Assembly: GCA_035297145.1 (NCBI GenBank)
Contig: DATGZN010000115.1
Span: forward strand, 42,566 to 106,565
Direction of reading: 5' to 3'
Source of the DNA: QHXW01 sp035297145
GTDB taxonomy: Bacteria > Acidobacteriota > Terriglobia > Bryobacterales > Bryobacteraceae
Length of the DNA stretch: 64,000 nucleotides
In this document: piece by piece, positions 1 to 8,173 of the stretch
How positions within the stretch are numbered: position 1 is the stretch's first letter
How the letters are laid out: every line of letters starts with the position of its first letter
Notes under the pieces: model-generated
What the model saw: the letters and a program-made list of their open reading frames with translations, nothing else
Told to the model about the DNA's origin: nothing
Database searches by the model: none
Program-made: the position numbers and the translations under genes

Positions 1-1
1 G

Positions 2-1078
2 CCGTTACTGAGTGGTCTGCCGGATAACTCGCCATGGACACAGCAGCCCGAAATTGTCTTGGCTCTCCGTTCCATGCTCGAGCGGACGCCACGCGTGAGA
101 AACTACGCGCAGGTTCTGACCGCGGCAGCTTCCTTCCCTGCACTGATGCAGGACGTGCGGCTGCGTAACCAGACGCTTGCGGTGTTCCAGGATCCCGATG
201 CGGACGTGCAGCGGGCCGGCATCCAGATCGCCCTTGCGCACTTCCTGGACGACGCGGGCATGGAGCCTGTGATCGCCAAGACCTTCGATCACTTGGGGAG
301 TTCGCAGCGGGCCATCCTGATCGAGGAGGTAAACGATCCCAAGTTCATGCGGCGGCACCTCGGAGTTTCGGGTGGCGCGGTCTCGCAGGATCGCGCGTAC
401 TTCACCGGCAATGGCAAATATGTGTATAAAGACCCGGACTTTCTCGATAAGCCGGTGGTGTTCGACGCCGTGGTGGCCAGCCTGAGCGACCGGGACGCCA
501 ACGTCCGGGCCGCATCGCTGGACCTGCTGCGCAAAGTCAAAGGCATCGAACAGAATCCTCAGTTCCGATCCGCTTTGGAGCGATTGCGAAATGACCCCAA
601 CCAGAGACTGCAGCTCATTGCGACGAGAGTCCTGGAAGGCAAGAACCTGGACGAAGCGCTCGGGGACGTACAACCGGGATCCGTGCTCGATTTCGATTTC
701 TTTGTTTCCAGGGTGGAACCGATTCTGGCCGCACCAGGCGCCGACGGCAAAGCCTGCGTGATGTGCCACGCCACGCACGTCATTTTCAAACTGCGGCTGC
801 CGAACGCAGAGGGACAGTTCTCATCGCCGGACAGCGTGGCGAACTACAAATACGCTATGCGCGTGGTGGACATTGGCAGCCCGAACCACAGCCTCATCCT
901 CATTAAGCCGACGCGGCCGACAGACTCAGCCGGCAACGTCGACGATTATCTGGCGACACACAATGGTGGTCAGCGCTGGCAGGGCAACGAATCGAGCTGG
1001 CAGTACAAGACAATTCTCCAATGGATTCGCGGTGCACGTTTGCAAGCGTCAAATCAGAGTAATCAGGCGAAGCATTGA
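2..1078 (+). CDS. HEAT-repeat c-type cytochrome, 3' part of gene
   Basis: The frame is open to the left window edge, so the start lies outside the window. A TTG at 59 is not a convincing start because coding-like sequence continues upstream of it. The first two thirds are helical HEAT-like repeats. A single heme c motif (C-V-M-C-H) is encoded at 755-769, and the C-terminal part after it resembles the cytochrome c-like domain of planctomycete and acidobacterial membrane-bound dehydrogenase-type proteins. Such proteins act outside the cytoplasm, presumably in electron transfer linked to a secreted dehydrogenase or hydrolase. The partner is not visible here. Only one CxxCH is present in the visible part. 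Confidence 0.8.
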   Translation, partial: PLLSGLPDNSPWTQQPEIVLALRSMLERTPRVRNYAQVLTAAASFPALMQDVRLRNQTLAVFQDPDADVQRAGIQIALAHFLDDAGMEPVIAKTFDHLGSSQRAILIEEVNDPKFMRRHLGVSGGAVSQDRAYFTGNGKYVYKDPDFLDKPVVFDAVVASLSDRDANVRAASLDLLRKVKGIEQNPQFRSALERLRNDPNQRLQLIATRVLEGKNLDEALGDVQPGSVLDFDFFVSRVEPILAAPGADGKACVMCHATHVIFKLRLPNAEGQFSSPDSVANYKYAMRVVDIGSPNHSLILIKPTRPTDSAGNVDDYLATHNGGQRWQGNESSWQYKTILQWIRGARLQASNQSNQAKH

Positions 1079-1443
1079 CGCGGCCCTACTCTTGGCTCCA
1101 TCGCCATGAGGAGCACAGGCATGTGTGACTCCCGCGTGACTCCCCAACGAGGAGCGTTATGAAGTATTATCGGCGTCTATTGTGTCGCGAGCCGTGCCCT
1201 CACCCGTCCGTTTCCGGCCCGTTCACCGGCATAAATAGATGCTCTCGAACGACCGTGCGCCGATGCGCCACCGACGCATTAGCGGGGTCTCGAAACGGGA
1301 CGTCAAACACGTGGCGACCGCGATTGGATGATGGACTGGAACCCGACTTCCGGACAGCGTGGCCGTTGTCCAATTTCCGAGCCCGTAATCCAGGGCACCA
1401 CTCGTGGAGTCAGATCGAAGCGGCCGCGCTCGAACGACTCCGT
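1079..1443. other. Intergenic region with no supported gene
   Basis: This gap lies between two convergent genes. The short frames in it have no recognisable domain and no good ribosome binding site. I see no clear terminator hairpin followed by a T run. Confidence 0.5.
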
Positions 1444-1857
1444 TTATGTCCGTCCGCGGGGAACAGTGCTCGCTCCGAGAGTCTGGCTCGCAGGCCGGAG
1501 TGCCCAAGATGTGATCGCGAGACAGAGTAACGACAGCGGCGCGATGGAGTCCCCCCACTTGCCACATGCCCCGTGCGATGCAACAGCGCCCGACAGCTCA
1601 AAGACGATCCCGGCATACGCCCATTCTTTGAGCCTGAGCAATCCCGGAACCACGATGGTTACTGCTCCCGGGATCTTAAAGATGCCTATGATCGCCAGGA
1701 TGTACACCGGGTATCCCAGGCTTGTGACAACTTGGGTTACAAACGGACCGCTAACAACGCCAGTCCGCCCGTGTGTCAGGTCTACTACGCCCCCCACGAA
1801 TGTTTCGAGCGCGATGAGGGATGTCGTTGCCCAGTACAACATTGTCTTAGCTTTCAA
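1444..1857 (-). CDS. DoxX-like small membrane protein
   Basis: The product has 137 residues with about four hydrophobic segments and reads like the DoxX-like family (segment ALETFVGGVVDLTHG, then PVYILAIIGIFKIPGAV, then LKEWAYAGIVFELSGAVASH). The last segment matches the usual LKEWAYAG-F pattern of this family. I chose a TTG start because GGGAGG lies 7 bases upstream; the frame is open further upstream but carries no better signal. It is the last gene of the leftward ECF sigma operon. DoxX-like proteins are integral membrane proteins of unclear biochemical role, so its job here is unknown. Confidence 0.7.
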   Translation of the reverse strand: MKAKTMLYWATTSLIALETFVGGVVDLTHGRTGVVSGPFVTQVVTSLGYPVYILAIIGIFKIPGAVTIVVPGLLRLKEWAYAGIVFELSGAVASHGACGKWGDSIAPLSLLCLAITSWALRPASQTLGASTVPRGRT

Positions 1858-1927
1858 TTCGAATCCTCCCTTCGCTTGCGGAGTAGAGCCAGACTCTGGC
1901 AGTGTTAAGCCAAAATGCATGCGGCCA

Positions 1928-2341
1928 TCAGTCGACGTCGAGCACACCGTTCAAGAAGCCAACCAGGTATTTCCACGCCAAGTAATAAGCGAGCATGGCG
2001 ATCGCAACGCCGGCCGGGAAGATGGTCCAGGCGGAGCGCGAGATTTCGAAGCCAGCCAGGAACGCATTGCCGAGCGCGAGGGGGCCCGCGACCAGCGGAA
2101 CCAGTGCGCCATGCAGGCCAAGCGGAATGCGCCAATGCTTACGCACCACAATGTACAGCATGTTCCACAACCCCCAGAGACCCGGCACGATGGCCAGCGG
2201 AAACACCAGGAAGCGCTCGATCGGGATGGGCACGTTATAGCCGAACCGCAACACAACAAAACAGGCCAGCATGAAGATCACCAGCACACTGGGCACGGTC
2301 ACGCCAGCCATGTAGGCACGAAGATAGATGTGGCTCTTCAT
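1928..2341 (-). CDS. Four-helix membrane protein of unknown function
   Basis: The product has 137 residues and about four transmembrane segments, with short polar ends and a C-terminal LNGVLDVD tail. A GAGGAC ribosome binding site precedes the ATG. It starts about 15 bases after the anti-sigma-like gene, so it is probably cotranscribed with the sigma factor. I do not recognise a family. A membrane target or stress-envelope role is only an inference from the operon. Confidence 0.6.
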   Translation of the reverse strand: MKSHIYLRAYMAGVTVPSVLVIFMLACFVVLRFGYNVPIPIERFLVFPLAIVPGLWGLWNMLYIVVRKHWRIPLGLHGALVPLVAGPLALGNAFLAGFEISRSAWTIFPAGVAIAMLAYYLAWKYLVGFLNGVLDVD

Positions 2342-2356
2342 AACACAGTCCTCGTC

Positions 2357-2575
2357 TCAAAGTAGGTAGAGCACAGCGGGGATGGTCTCCGGGAACAGGA
2401 GCAGGCATAGGAGGAGCGTGGCGGCGAGAGCCCAGTCCCCCCAGGGAATCTGGACCGGAGGCCGATCTAGGCGCTGGCGCATTTCAGGCCAGAGATCGCG
2501 TTTCAGCTCGCGATCCGTCGGACCGGGCGCGGCGCGCTGCAGCAACTGTTTCAATGCTTCGTCTTGTTCATTCAT
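2357..2575 (-). CDS. Small anti-sigma-like membrane protein
   Basis: The product has 72 residues: a charged N-terminal cytoplasmic part (about 1-45) and one C-terminal transmembrane segment (about 47-70, rich in Leu). Its start codon overlaps the stop of the upstream sigma factor gene in an ATGA, which implies translational coupling. Size, topology and position suggest an anti-sigma factor or a truncated relative. No zinc-binding HxxxCxxC motif is present, so it is not a ZAS-type anti-sigma factor. Confidence 0.65.
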   Translation of the reverse strand: MNEQDEALKQLLQRAAPGPTDRELKRDLWPEMRQRLDRPPVQIPWGDWALAATLLLCLLLFPETIPAVLYLL

Positions 2576-3117
2576 GGACGCACTCCTCGTTTCTCCAGAC
2601 TTTTCCTCAACAGCCGGGTTGCGCGAAAAACACGCGATTTGACACCGTTCGTCGAAATGCCGAGCGCATCGGCGATCTCGGCGTAAGGCCTCTCCTCGAT
2701 CATGGCCAGCCTGGCAGTGACCCTGAGTTTCGCGGGCAATTCATCGAAGGCAGCCAACACCTTTGTGCAGACGTCGGCTGCAATGGCAGGGTCGGGCGTT
2801 CCAGTGCCCGGCGCGCGTATGGGAAAGCCATTATCGAGCGACCTCTCCAGGCGGCGTCTGCTCAGATGCTCCAACGCCAAGTTAGTGGCGATCCTACGAG
2901 CCCACGCACCGAACGACCTGCAGGGATCGAACCGGGCGCGGGCCCGATAGATCCGCCAGAACGTCTCGATCGTAAGGTCCTCAGCAGCGCCGGAATCGTG
3001 CACGATCCGGATGATCCATCCGTAGACCTCGCCCTGGTATTCCCGGAACAAGGCCTCGAATGCCTGGATATCGCCCCGGGTAAACCGTTCGAGTTCCGCC
3101 TCGACTATCCCCGTCAT
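2572..3117 (-). CDS. ECF-subfamily RNA polymerase sigma factor
   Basis: The 181-residue product shows region 2 (about residues 15-85, with ALFREYQGEVYGWIIRIV and the core-binding AAEDLTIETFWRIY) and region 4 (about 120-175, with the helix-turn-helix YAEIADALGISTNGVKSRVFRA). Length is normal for an ECF factor. It heads a four-gene leftward operon with the overlapping anti-sigma-like gene and two membrane proteins, so it probably answers a cell-envelope signal. The upstream region is given separately. The regulon cannot be read from this window. Confidence 0.92.
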   Translation of the reverse strand: MTGIVEAELERFTRGDIQAFEALFREYQGEVYGWIIRIVHDSGAAEDLTIETFWRIYRARARFDPCRSFGAWARRIATNLALEHLSRRRLERSLDNGFPIRAPGTGTPDPAIAADVCTKVLAAFDELPAKLRVTARLAMIEERPYAEIADALGISTNGVKSRVFRATRLLRKSLEKRGVRP

Positions 3118-3506
3118 GTCCTACCATCATCCTTACCGGCGCGGGCCTCAGTAGGTTTCATTAATAGTTAATATCGTGCGTCACTTCGGCGCACCCCTGT
3201 TGAGATGCAATTCTCCGCCAAGTGGAGTTCGCCATGGGCGCCTGCGGCCAAGCATCGTCCGAATCGGGGAATTTGCAGAGCTGTAGCCGGCGTGTTGTCA
3301 GCAAACTGGACGTTGGCCGGATACGCCGATAGGACAGCGCATCCGGCCCCATCGCAGTCGCGATGCTAAGACTTCTGGTCCGTCAGTGTCACGGTGCACG
3401 ACTTGCCCATGGAAACAGCGTTACGAAGAGAAAGGGAATCCGCGCGGTCGCGGGACCATACAAACCACACAATAGAACGGCTTAAGCCTACGGCTCTGTC
3501 AGGTGC
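3118..3506. other. Intergenic region upstream of the ECF sigma operon
   Basis: This stretch must hold the promoter of the leftward sigma operon. An AT-rich patch (about 3155-3175) lies just upstream of the start. I see no clear -35/-10 pair. A perfect 10-base palindrome GGCTTAAGCC is at 3479-3488, of unknown meaning. A short leftward frame around 3375-3413 encodes GKSCTVTLTDQKS, which may be a remnant of a lost gene. No intact gene is supported. Confidence 0.4.
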
Positions 3507-4009
3507 TTACAAAGCGTCAAGGTAGTAAAGCGAATCCAGAAGCGCGACCCGCGCATTCCAGATTCTCCGATCGAGGGCGGCCCTGGGTTGCGGCGCTTTC
3601 CACCACGGACAGTTCCAGATCCTTTGGATCAGATCCCAGTAGCCATCGAAGGTCATGAGCGAAGCCGCGGACACGCCGAAGGCCGCTGCGATGCGGAACG
3701 GCTCTTGGAGTCGATGCAGATGAATAGATCGGGTCGCTTCATCGCCAGCAAACGCGAGGCTGTGGCCACCCCCGCCCGTTCCAGCTCGTAACGGATCGAG
3801 AACGCTTTGAATTGACGCGACCTTGCGATGGGACAATGGTTCAGAGCGGCGTCGACGTTGGCCGGGCTGTTATTGAGCCGTTTTTTGAACTCTCCGGCGC
3901 CAATCATACTGCCAAACCAGCCGGCCTCCCTGATGGTCCTTGGAAAAAAGTTAGTGCCGGTTTTTGAGCGATCCATTACTGCTTTGGTCGGATCGTCCGC
4001 AGTGCCCAA
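3507..4009 (-). pseudogene. Frameshifted hypothetical gene
   Basis: Two leftward frames that overlap for about 180 bases look like one protein broken by a frameshift. The upstream frame ends with the coherent block ASRLLAMKRPDLFICIDSKS and then turns into low-quality sequence. The other frame continues with FGVSAASLMTFDGYWDLI and a tail ending RVALLDSLYYLDAL. The shift lies near 3690-3720. The combined product reads like a conserved hypothetical protein of bacterial accessory regions, but I cannot name a family. The N-terminus is also unclear because only a TTG start is available. It sits next to a tRNA fragment and a broken lipase, which fits a decaying region. Confidence 0.6.
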
Positions 4010-4172
4010 GCCGGGAGCTGCGGGCGATTCTACGCGTTGTTCGCGACCTTGGGACGCGTGAACCTGTACCCAAGGTCAAGCTCCAATCTACAGCTTATCG
4101 GGATTCGTGTGGCCGCAATTTTGGCATACTCATGGTATACAGGGCCTCAGAAATGGCGATTTTACGGCGTAT

Positions 4173-4226
4173 ACCCGTTGCCTTTTAAGCAAACGGTCGC
4201 GGGTTCGAGTCCCGCCCGGCTCACCA
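4173..4226 (+). tRNA. 3' half of a tRNA-Lys(UUU) gene; candidate attachment-site scar
   Basis: The sequence contains an anticodon arm with loop CTTTTAA (anticodon TTT), a short variable loop, a perfect T arm (GCGGG-TTCGAGT-CCCGC), an acceptor 3' strand CCGGCTC, a discriminator A and an encoded CCA. The expected 5' acceptor strand GAGCCGG and D arm are absent upstream. The anticodon stem lacks one T, because CCGTTGC faces GCAAACGG. A functional tRNA is therefore unlikely. A tRNA 3' end reaching from the anticodon loop to CCA is the typical segment duplicated by tyrosine integrases, so this may be an att scar. Confidence 0.75.
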
Positions 4227-4810
4227 ATTTGTCAAAAGCAGAGGCGTAGCGCAAAAACTCGCCCACTTCCTCGGCTGGCAGCTATTACTTCAGCTGCTCC
4301 GATTTCGGCGGTAAACAACTCCTCGAGGAGCCTACGGATGCTAGCCGACTCGTTCCTAATCTTGACCGTGAGAAGCCCTGGATCGGCCGCACAAGACCGG
4401 CGCAAGGTACTCAACTTTAGGATAGCCACCCGAACCACGGCGCAAACTCAGCGCATACGGGTTTATGGGCGTAGCTCTGGGGATTACCATAGCTGGAACG
4501 TGGCCCCCAGGCCATCGAATCCGCGTCAGAACTCAGTTGGTAGACATGAAGCAATTCACGAATGGAAAAAGTGACGCCGAGCCACCGACATCGGTTCAAC
4601 TTCAACAATGGCTTGGAGCGCGGTTGGTCCTAACGGTCGCCTGGGTGATCCACTTAAAAAACTGTCGTCGGGCCATTGCGTTCGCGAACTGCCCATTACC
4701 GGTATCCCGACTGCGCTCGTGCTGGAGGAGGGGTCGAAATTTCAGCGGGTATTGATTACACGCCGCCGAGTAGTCAGAGAAGGACGTATTCACATCGTCC
4801 GGACGGCGCT
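4227..4810. other. Decayed stretch without an intact gene
   Basis: Between the tRNA fragment and the lipase remnant no frame is convincing. The best candidate is a rightward frame at 4608-4817 whose product contains GPNGRLGDPLKKLSSGHCVR and a basic tail. It reads like a real protein fragment, but I do not recognise it and no ribosome binding site supports its ATG. Confidence 0.4.
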
Positions 4811-5369
4811 CCGTTGAGCCCGGCTCACTTCAACGATGAGGAGCGTAAGAAAGAGCTTGCGCTGTGGGACGATCGGCACATCGAAAGCCGGTCATATGCG
4901 ACGCTTGGAAAGCGGCCGTTTCAATTCGAACCGGGCCGCTTGGCGCCGCCCTGTGAGCTCGCGAAGCCGTGGACTTACCCCGAGATCGCAAAAGACACTC
5001 GGCTGAGCGCGCGCACGGACATCGTTTATCGCATATGCTACCGCGCGTGTGCCGGTGGCCCCCTCGAATGGCCGGCCCTCAGCGGCAAGGTAACCAGGCG
5101 GCTGAGCGTGTCTCCGCCGCCCGCGATCGAGCCGTGACAACGACGGCATCGTCAACACCGCTTCCATGCTCTGGCCCAGAGGCCAAAATGTGCTGGTTCC
5201 CGGCGACCACATGGACATCGTGGGGCAGTATCAACCGATCAAGGCCGCCCCCGGAGAGGGCCGGCGCTTTCAGGCTTACGATCTGTTGAAATCCAATTCG
5301 GGCTTTGGCGACAAGATCTTCAAGGAAGTCTGGAATGAGATCTTCGATTTCTGCGTGGGCCGCGCGTAG
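4811..5369 (+). pseudogene. Broken alpha/beta-hydrolase (lipase-like), C-terminal part
   Basis: Two rightward frames join to one C-terminal lipase segment. The first carries ELALWDDRHIESRSYATLG and TDIVYRICYRACAGGPLEWP, ending at a TGA at 5135-5137. The second continues from about 5136 with DNDGIVNTASMLWP and GDHMDIVGQY, the usual region of the catalytic Asp and His. The nucleophile elbow GxSxG is not found upstream, so both the N-terminus and the frame are lost. Such enzymes hydrolyse triacylglycerols or other esters outside the cell. This copy is almost certainly inactive unless the frameshift is a sequencing error, and the missing N-terminus argues against that. Confidence 0.72.
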
Positions 5370-5474
5370 CATCCCGCTGATCGTTGCCCTGGGATGTGCA
5401 ATCCTTAAACGCAAGGTATCCTTGTTACAATAGCGATTCAGTTTACGGGAATCGATAGGGCGCTTGGGAATCTT

Positions 5475-6263
5475 ATGAACGGGGAAACTTACAGTATTCA
5501 GAGGCTGCTTTCGCTGCGAAAGTTGACGCGGGCGATCGCTGATCTGCTGCGCGCCGATTTGAAAGACTATTTGTCGGCCCTAGCTCCCTTGTTCCGCCCG
5601 AGGAACGTTTTGGGTGACTATGTTCAAGGAGCTTCGAAGGAAGGGACACGAGGGGCGGAGAAGACTGTCCTGGAGTTACAACGGCTTTACGCGACAATTG
5701 CCGGCGCGAAGCCATACCATCTCACGAACGAGTTGAAGACGCCCTTGGAAATCAGCAGTTCCATGCCCGAGATGATTCCGATGGAATACATCCACGTGGC
5801 AAAGGGTGACACAGGTAACAAGCCGGTGCTCATGACATCACCGCTAAAGTGGACTCTGATCTACCCGGACTATTCGCCCAAAAAACTGAAAGAGCTGCTG
5901 GCCACCCAGAATCCGACTAATGAAGAGATGCACCGGTTTGTCCTCCATTATCTGGTGCTGCACGTCATGATGACCAGCAACCCAGGCATTTCCAGACTCT
6001 TCGAGGGGCTGCGATTCCCCATCAGTTCGGGACGCTTGGCGGAATTCGGAGACCTGCCGCTGACGAATATCACCGCCTGTGTTTCGACCATCCGCCCGCC
6101 TGATAGTGTGATCATTGAAAGTACTGAAGTCTCCGGCCAGAACGCTTTTGAAGAGATCATTAATCTGGACGATTTGCGGAGTCTGGAAGATCCCCTGAAG
6201 AGCCAATTGGTCGAGTTAGCGCGGAGCCACGGAGTGGAACTCGTGATGTCCGTGGGCAACTAA
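5475..6263 (+). CDS. Conserved-looking hypothetical protein, 262 residues
   Basis: The frame is intact, starts with ATG and has a modest purine-rich site (GGGAAT) upstream. The product is mixed alpha/beta in appearance, soluble, with no signal peptide or membrane segment. A central helical block (NPTNEEMHRFVLHYLVLHVMMT cut short here) is followed by a beta-rich part and an acidic C-terminal helix. I do not recognise a family. It stands alone between decayed DNA and a convergent ThuA-like gene. The base composition is slightly more AT-rich than in the polysaccharide operon, which could mean recent transfer, but this is only an impression. Confidence 0.6.
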   Translation: MNGETYSIQRLLSLRKLTRAIADLLRADLKDYLSALAPLFRPRNVLGDYVQGASKEGTRGAEKTVLELQRLYATIAGAKPYHLTNELKTPLEISSSMPEMIPMEYIHVAKGDTGNKPVLMTSPLKWTLIYPDYSPKKLKELLATQNPTNEEMHRFVLHYLVLHVMMTSNPGISRLFEGLRFPISSGRLAEFGDLPLTNITACVSTIRPPDSVIIESTEVSGQNAFEEIINLDDLRSLEDPLKSQLVELARSHGVELVMSVGN

Positions 6264-6283
6264 TCTCCATAGACTGCGCGGAG

Positions 6284-7090
6284 CTACCTCAATTCGTCCG
6301 GCAGCGGAATGGATACGTCACCTGTAGCCGCCCATTCAGTACCGCGGGTCAGCGTCGCCACGAATCCTGCAGTTTTCATGGCTTCCGCATCGTGACCCAG
6401 TGCGGTAACGAATACGCGCCCCTTGCCGTAATTCACCGTCCACAACATCGGTTGGTCCAGCCCGGATCCCGGAATCGGTTGCTTTTCGGCGGGCCCGTAC
6501 CGCGAATGATCATCCCAGGCCGTGGCTAGCACATGGTAGGCGCCTATCGGCTGCCACTTCAGATTGGCGTACAACTCATCGTTCGACTGCGCAAAGGAAG
6601 CCTTCATGCCCCGCGTGACCGGGTGTTCCTTGTCCTTGATTTCCACGGTGAAATCGTGCCGCGCGGAGTGATGTCCGTTGTTCGGCCGCCAATTGCCGCC
6701 GCACATTTTTTCGTATTCGTCCCAACCATCGAACGCCGCCACTGCAAAGTGATAAACCACCAGCCCCTTGCCACCGCGCACGTAGCTCAGCAACGCGGTG
6801 TCGGCACGTTCGCCCCAGCGGAGGTCAGGTTGCTTCTTGTCATAGTAATTCAGGATGACGACGTCGTAAGGCGCCAGGGTCTCCTGGCCGGCGCCCCGGT
6901 ATTCCTCAGTGACCCGCACCTCGAACCTCCCGGTATCCTCGAGCAACTTGCGCAGCACGGGCGTCGTCGCGCGCCAATCATGTCCGTTCTGCCCGGTGAT
7001 GATCAACGCTTGGATCTTGTTGTGCGGCGCCTGGGCAGGTGCAAAGGAAATGGCGCCCAGCAATAGCGTACAGACTGTGCTTGGTTTCAA
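6284..7090 (-). CDS. Secreted ThuA-like (trehalose utilisation) domain protein
   Basis: The 268-residue product starts with a signal peptide (about residues 1-20, ending APAQA) and then has a ThuA-like, glutamine-amidotransferase-fold domain: IQALIITGQNGHDWRATTP near the start, YDVVILNYYD in the first half, GKGLVVYHFAV near the middle and GKGRVFVTALGHD near the end. A TTG start is chosen because GGAGG lies 5-6 bases upstream. The family is linked to sugar metabolism and is abundant as secreted proteins in acidobacteria and planctomycetes, usually with dehydrogenases or cytochromes. The enzymatic reaction of this subfamily is not known to me. Confidence 0.85.
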   Translation of the reverse strand: MKPSTVCTLLLGAISFAPAQAPHNKIQALIITGQNGHDWRATTPVLRKLLEDTGRFEVRVTEEYRGAGQETLAPYDVVILNYYDKKQPDLRWGERADTALLSYVRGGKGLVVYHFAVAAFDGWDEYEKMCGGNWRPNNGHHSARHDFTVEIKDKEHPVTRGMKASFAQSNDELYANLKWQPIGAYHVLATAWDDHSRYGPAEKQPIPGSGLDQPMLWTVNYGKGRVFVTALGHDAEAMKTAGFVATLTRGTEWAATGDVSIPLPDELR

Positions 7091-7155
7091 AACGGCCTCC
7101 TAAAGCTAGTGCAGGCTGAATCGCCCGGCATTCCTCGCCATTCGCGCGTTCTTGC

Positions 7156-7452
7156 CTACGACACAAGAATGCTGCAGAGGTTCCAGATGATCAGGGCCGC
7201 GTACCAGTAATTGATCCACCGAACCAGGTGCGTGCGGTGCAGCGCCACGCACAGCCCCGCCAGGCCAATGGCCATGATCTTCGATGCCGCCACCGCAAAT
7301 CCAGGTCCGTAATGCATCAGCGACCGCACGAACGGGCTGGCTTCGGGCACTCCCAGTTTCAAACCCACCAGAGTGGTGAGAAAATCCAATATTTGCAGAT
7401 AAATGAAAAATTTTACCGAAACTCTGACTTCTTCCTGTAGACCCGGCATCAT
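7156..7452 (-). CDS. Small membrane protein (DUF5658-like)
   Basis: The product has 98 residues with about three transmembrane segments. The pattern LQILDFLTTLVGLKLGVPEA, with a polar/aromatic QxxDxxTT motif in the first helix and GxPEASP after it, is typical of DUF5658-like proteins. GAGGGG lies about 12 bases before a double ATG. It follows the prepilin peptidase gene by 20 bases and is probably cotranscribed with it. Function unknown. Confidence 0.7.
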   Translation of the reverse strand: MMPGLQEEVRVSVKFFIYLQILDFLTTLVGLKLGVPEASPFVRSLMHYGPGFAVAASKIMAIGLAGLCVALHRTHLVRWINYWYAALIIWNLCSILVS

Positions 7453-7471
7453 AAATGAATGGCCCCTCGAA

Positions 7472-8020
7472 TTACTTGACCCAGATTGCTCGCACTACCA
7501 AAAATGTAATCGACCCCAAGGCAATCGCCACCCCGTGCGGCATGCGCATGCCCTGCGCGCTCCTCACGTCCAGTTCCTCGCTGCTGTGGTAAGGCGCCCG
7601 ACAATGCAGAATTTCGTTCAAAATCCAACCAATATTCCAGAATGTTTTCCGTATGCGTCCGGCAAAGAGGAGTACGATCAGCCCGAGCACGCCGCCAATC
7701 ACCGCTGTCGCCACGAAGATTGCCAGCCAGTCGCCCCACCCGACAATCGAGCCGACCGCAGCCATCAACTTCGCGTCGCCCGCTCCCATGGCACGCAGGA
7801 GATATAGCGGAAAATAAATCAGCAGCGCTAGCCCCATGCCCAGTGCAGAGCTTGCGAGGCCTGTCAATCCGAATAGAAACGTGTTGAGCCCAAATCCCAA
7901 CACCAGTCCGGTGAGCACCAGCCAGTTTGGGATCTTGCGATAGCGGAGATCGTAAATGGCAGCCGTCACGACGATTACTACCAGCACTGCCCGCACTACC
8001 AGCGGCAGATTAGTCAACAT
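7472..8020 (-). CDS. Type IV prepilin peptidase, A24 family (CpaA/TadV-like)
   Basis: The product has 182 residues with about six transmembrane segments. The two catalytic aspartates of the A24 aspartic peptidases are visible: the first in AAIYDLRYRKIPNWL (about residue 23) and the second in the GAGDAKLMAA motif (about residue 82, GxGD). It lacks the N-terminal methyltransferase domain of PilD, so it resembles the short CpaA/TadV type that cleaves Flp-type prepilins in the inner membrane. No Tad pilus genes are near, so it may serve a pilus encoded elsewhere. Confidence 0.9.
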   Translation of the reverse strand: MLTNLPLVVRAVLVVIVVTAAIYDLRYRKIPNWLVLTGLVLGFGLNTFLFGLTGLASSALGMGLALLIYFPLYLLRAMGAGDAKLMAAVGSIVGWGDWLAIFVATAVIGGVLGLIVLLFAGRIRKTFWNIGWILNEILHCRAPYHSSEELDVRSAQGMRMPHGVAIALGSITFLVVRAIWVK

Positions 8021-8135
8021 TCCGTTGAGTCCTCAATATACCTTAGTTAGCATCGCAAAGTTATCCAGGGAAATACACTAGAGATTTCTCCCGATGCCCC
8101 ACAGAGCCGGCTTGCTCTCGCCCGTGTTCTCGGGT

Positions 8136-8156
8136 CTCCGCGCCTCCGCGGTGAAA
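8136..8156 (+). repeat. Dispersed intergenic element, copy 1
   Basis: The core reads CTCCGCGCCTCCGCGGTGAA and matches two further copies in this window (9703-9723 and 31395-31415), all in the same orientation and all intergenic. It lies 17 bases before the sirtuin start. Confidence 0.6.
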
Positions 8157-8173
8157 TTTCAGATAATAACCCT

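Noticed and set aside
1159..2365. Rightward frames over the DoxX-like and membrane protein genes
   Set aside because: They lack domains and signals, while the leftward genes have ribosome binding sites and membrane-protein patterns.
3375..3413. Short leftward frame encoding GKSCTVTLTDQKS as a real gene
   Set aside because: It is only about 14 codons long. It may be a remnant, but it is too short to support.
4173..4226. Functional tRNA-Lys gene
   Set aside because: No 5' acceptor strand or D arm exists upstream and the anticodon stem lacks a base.
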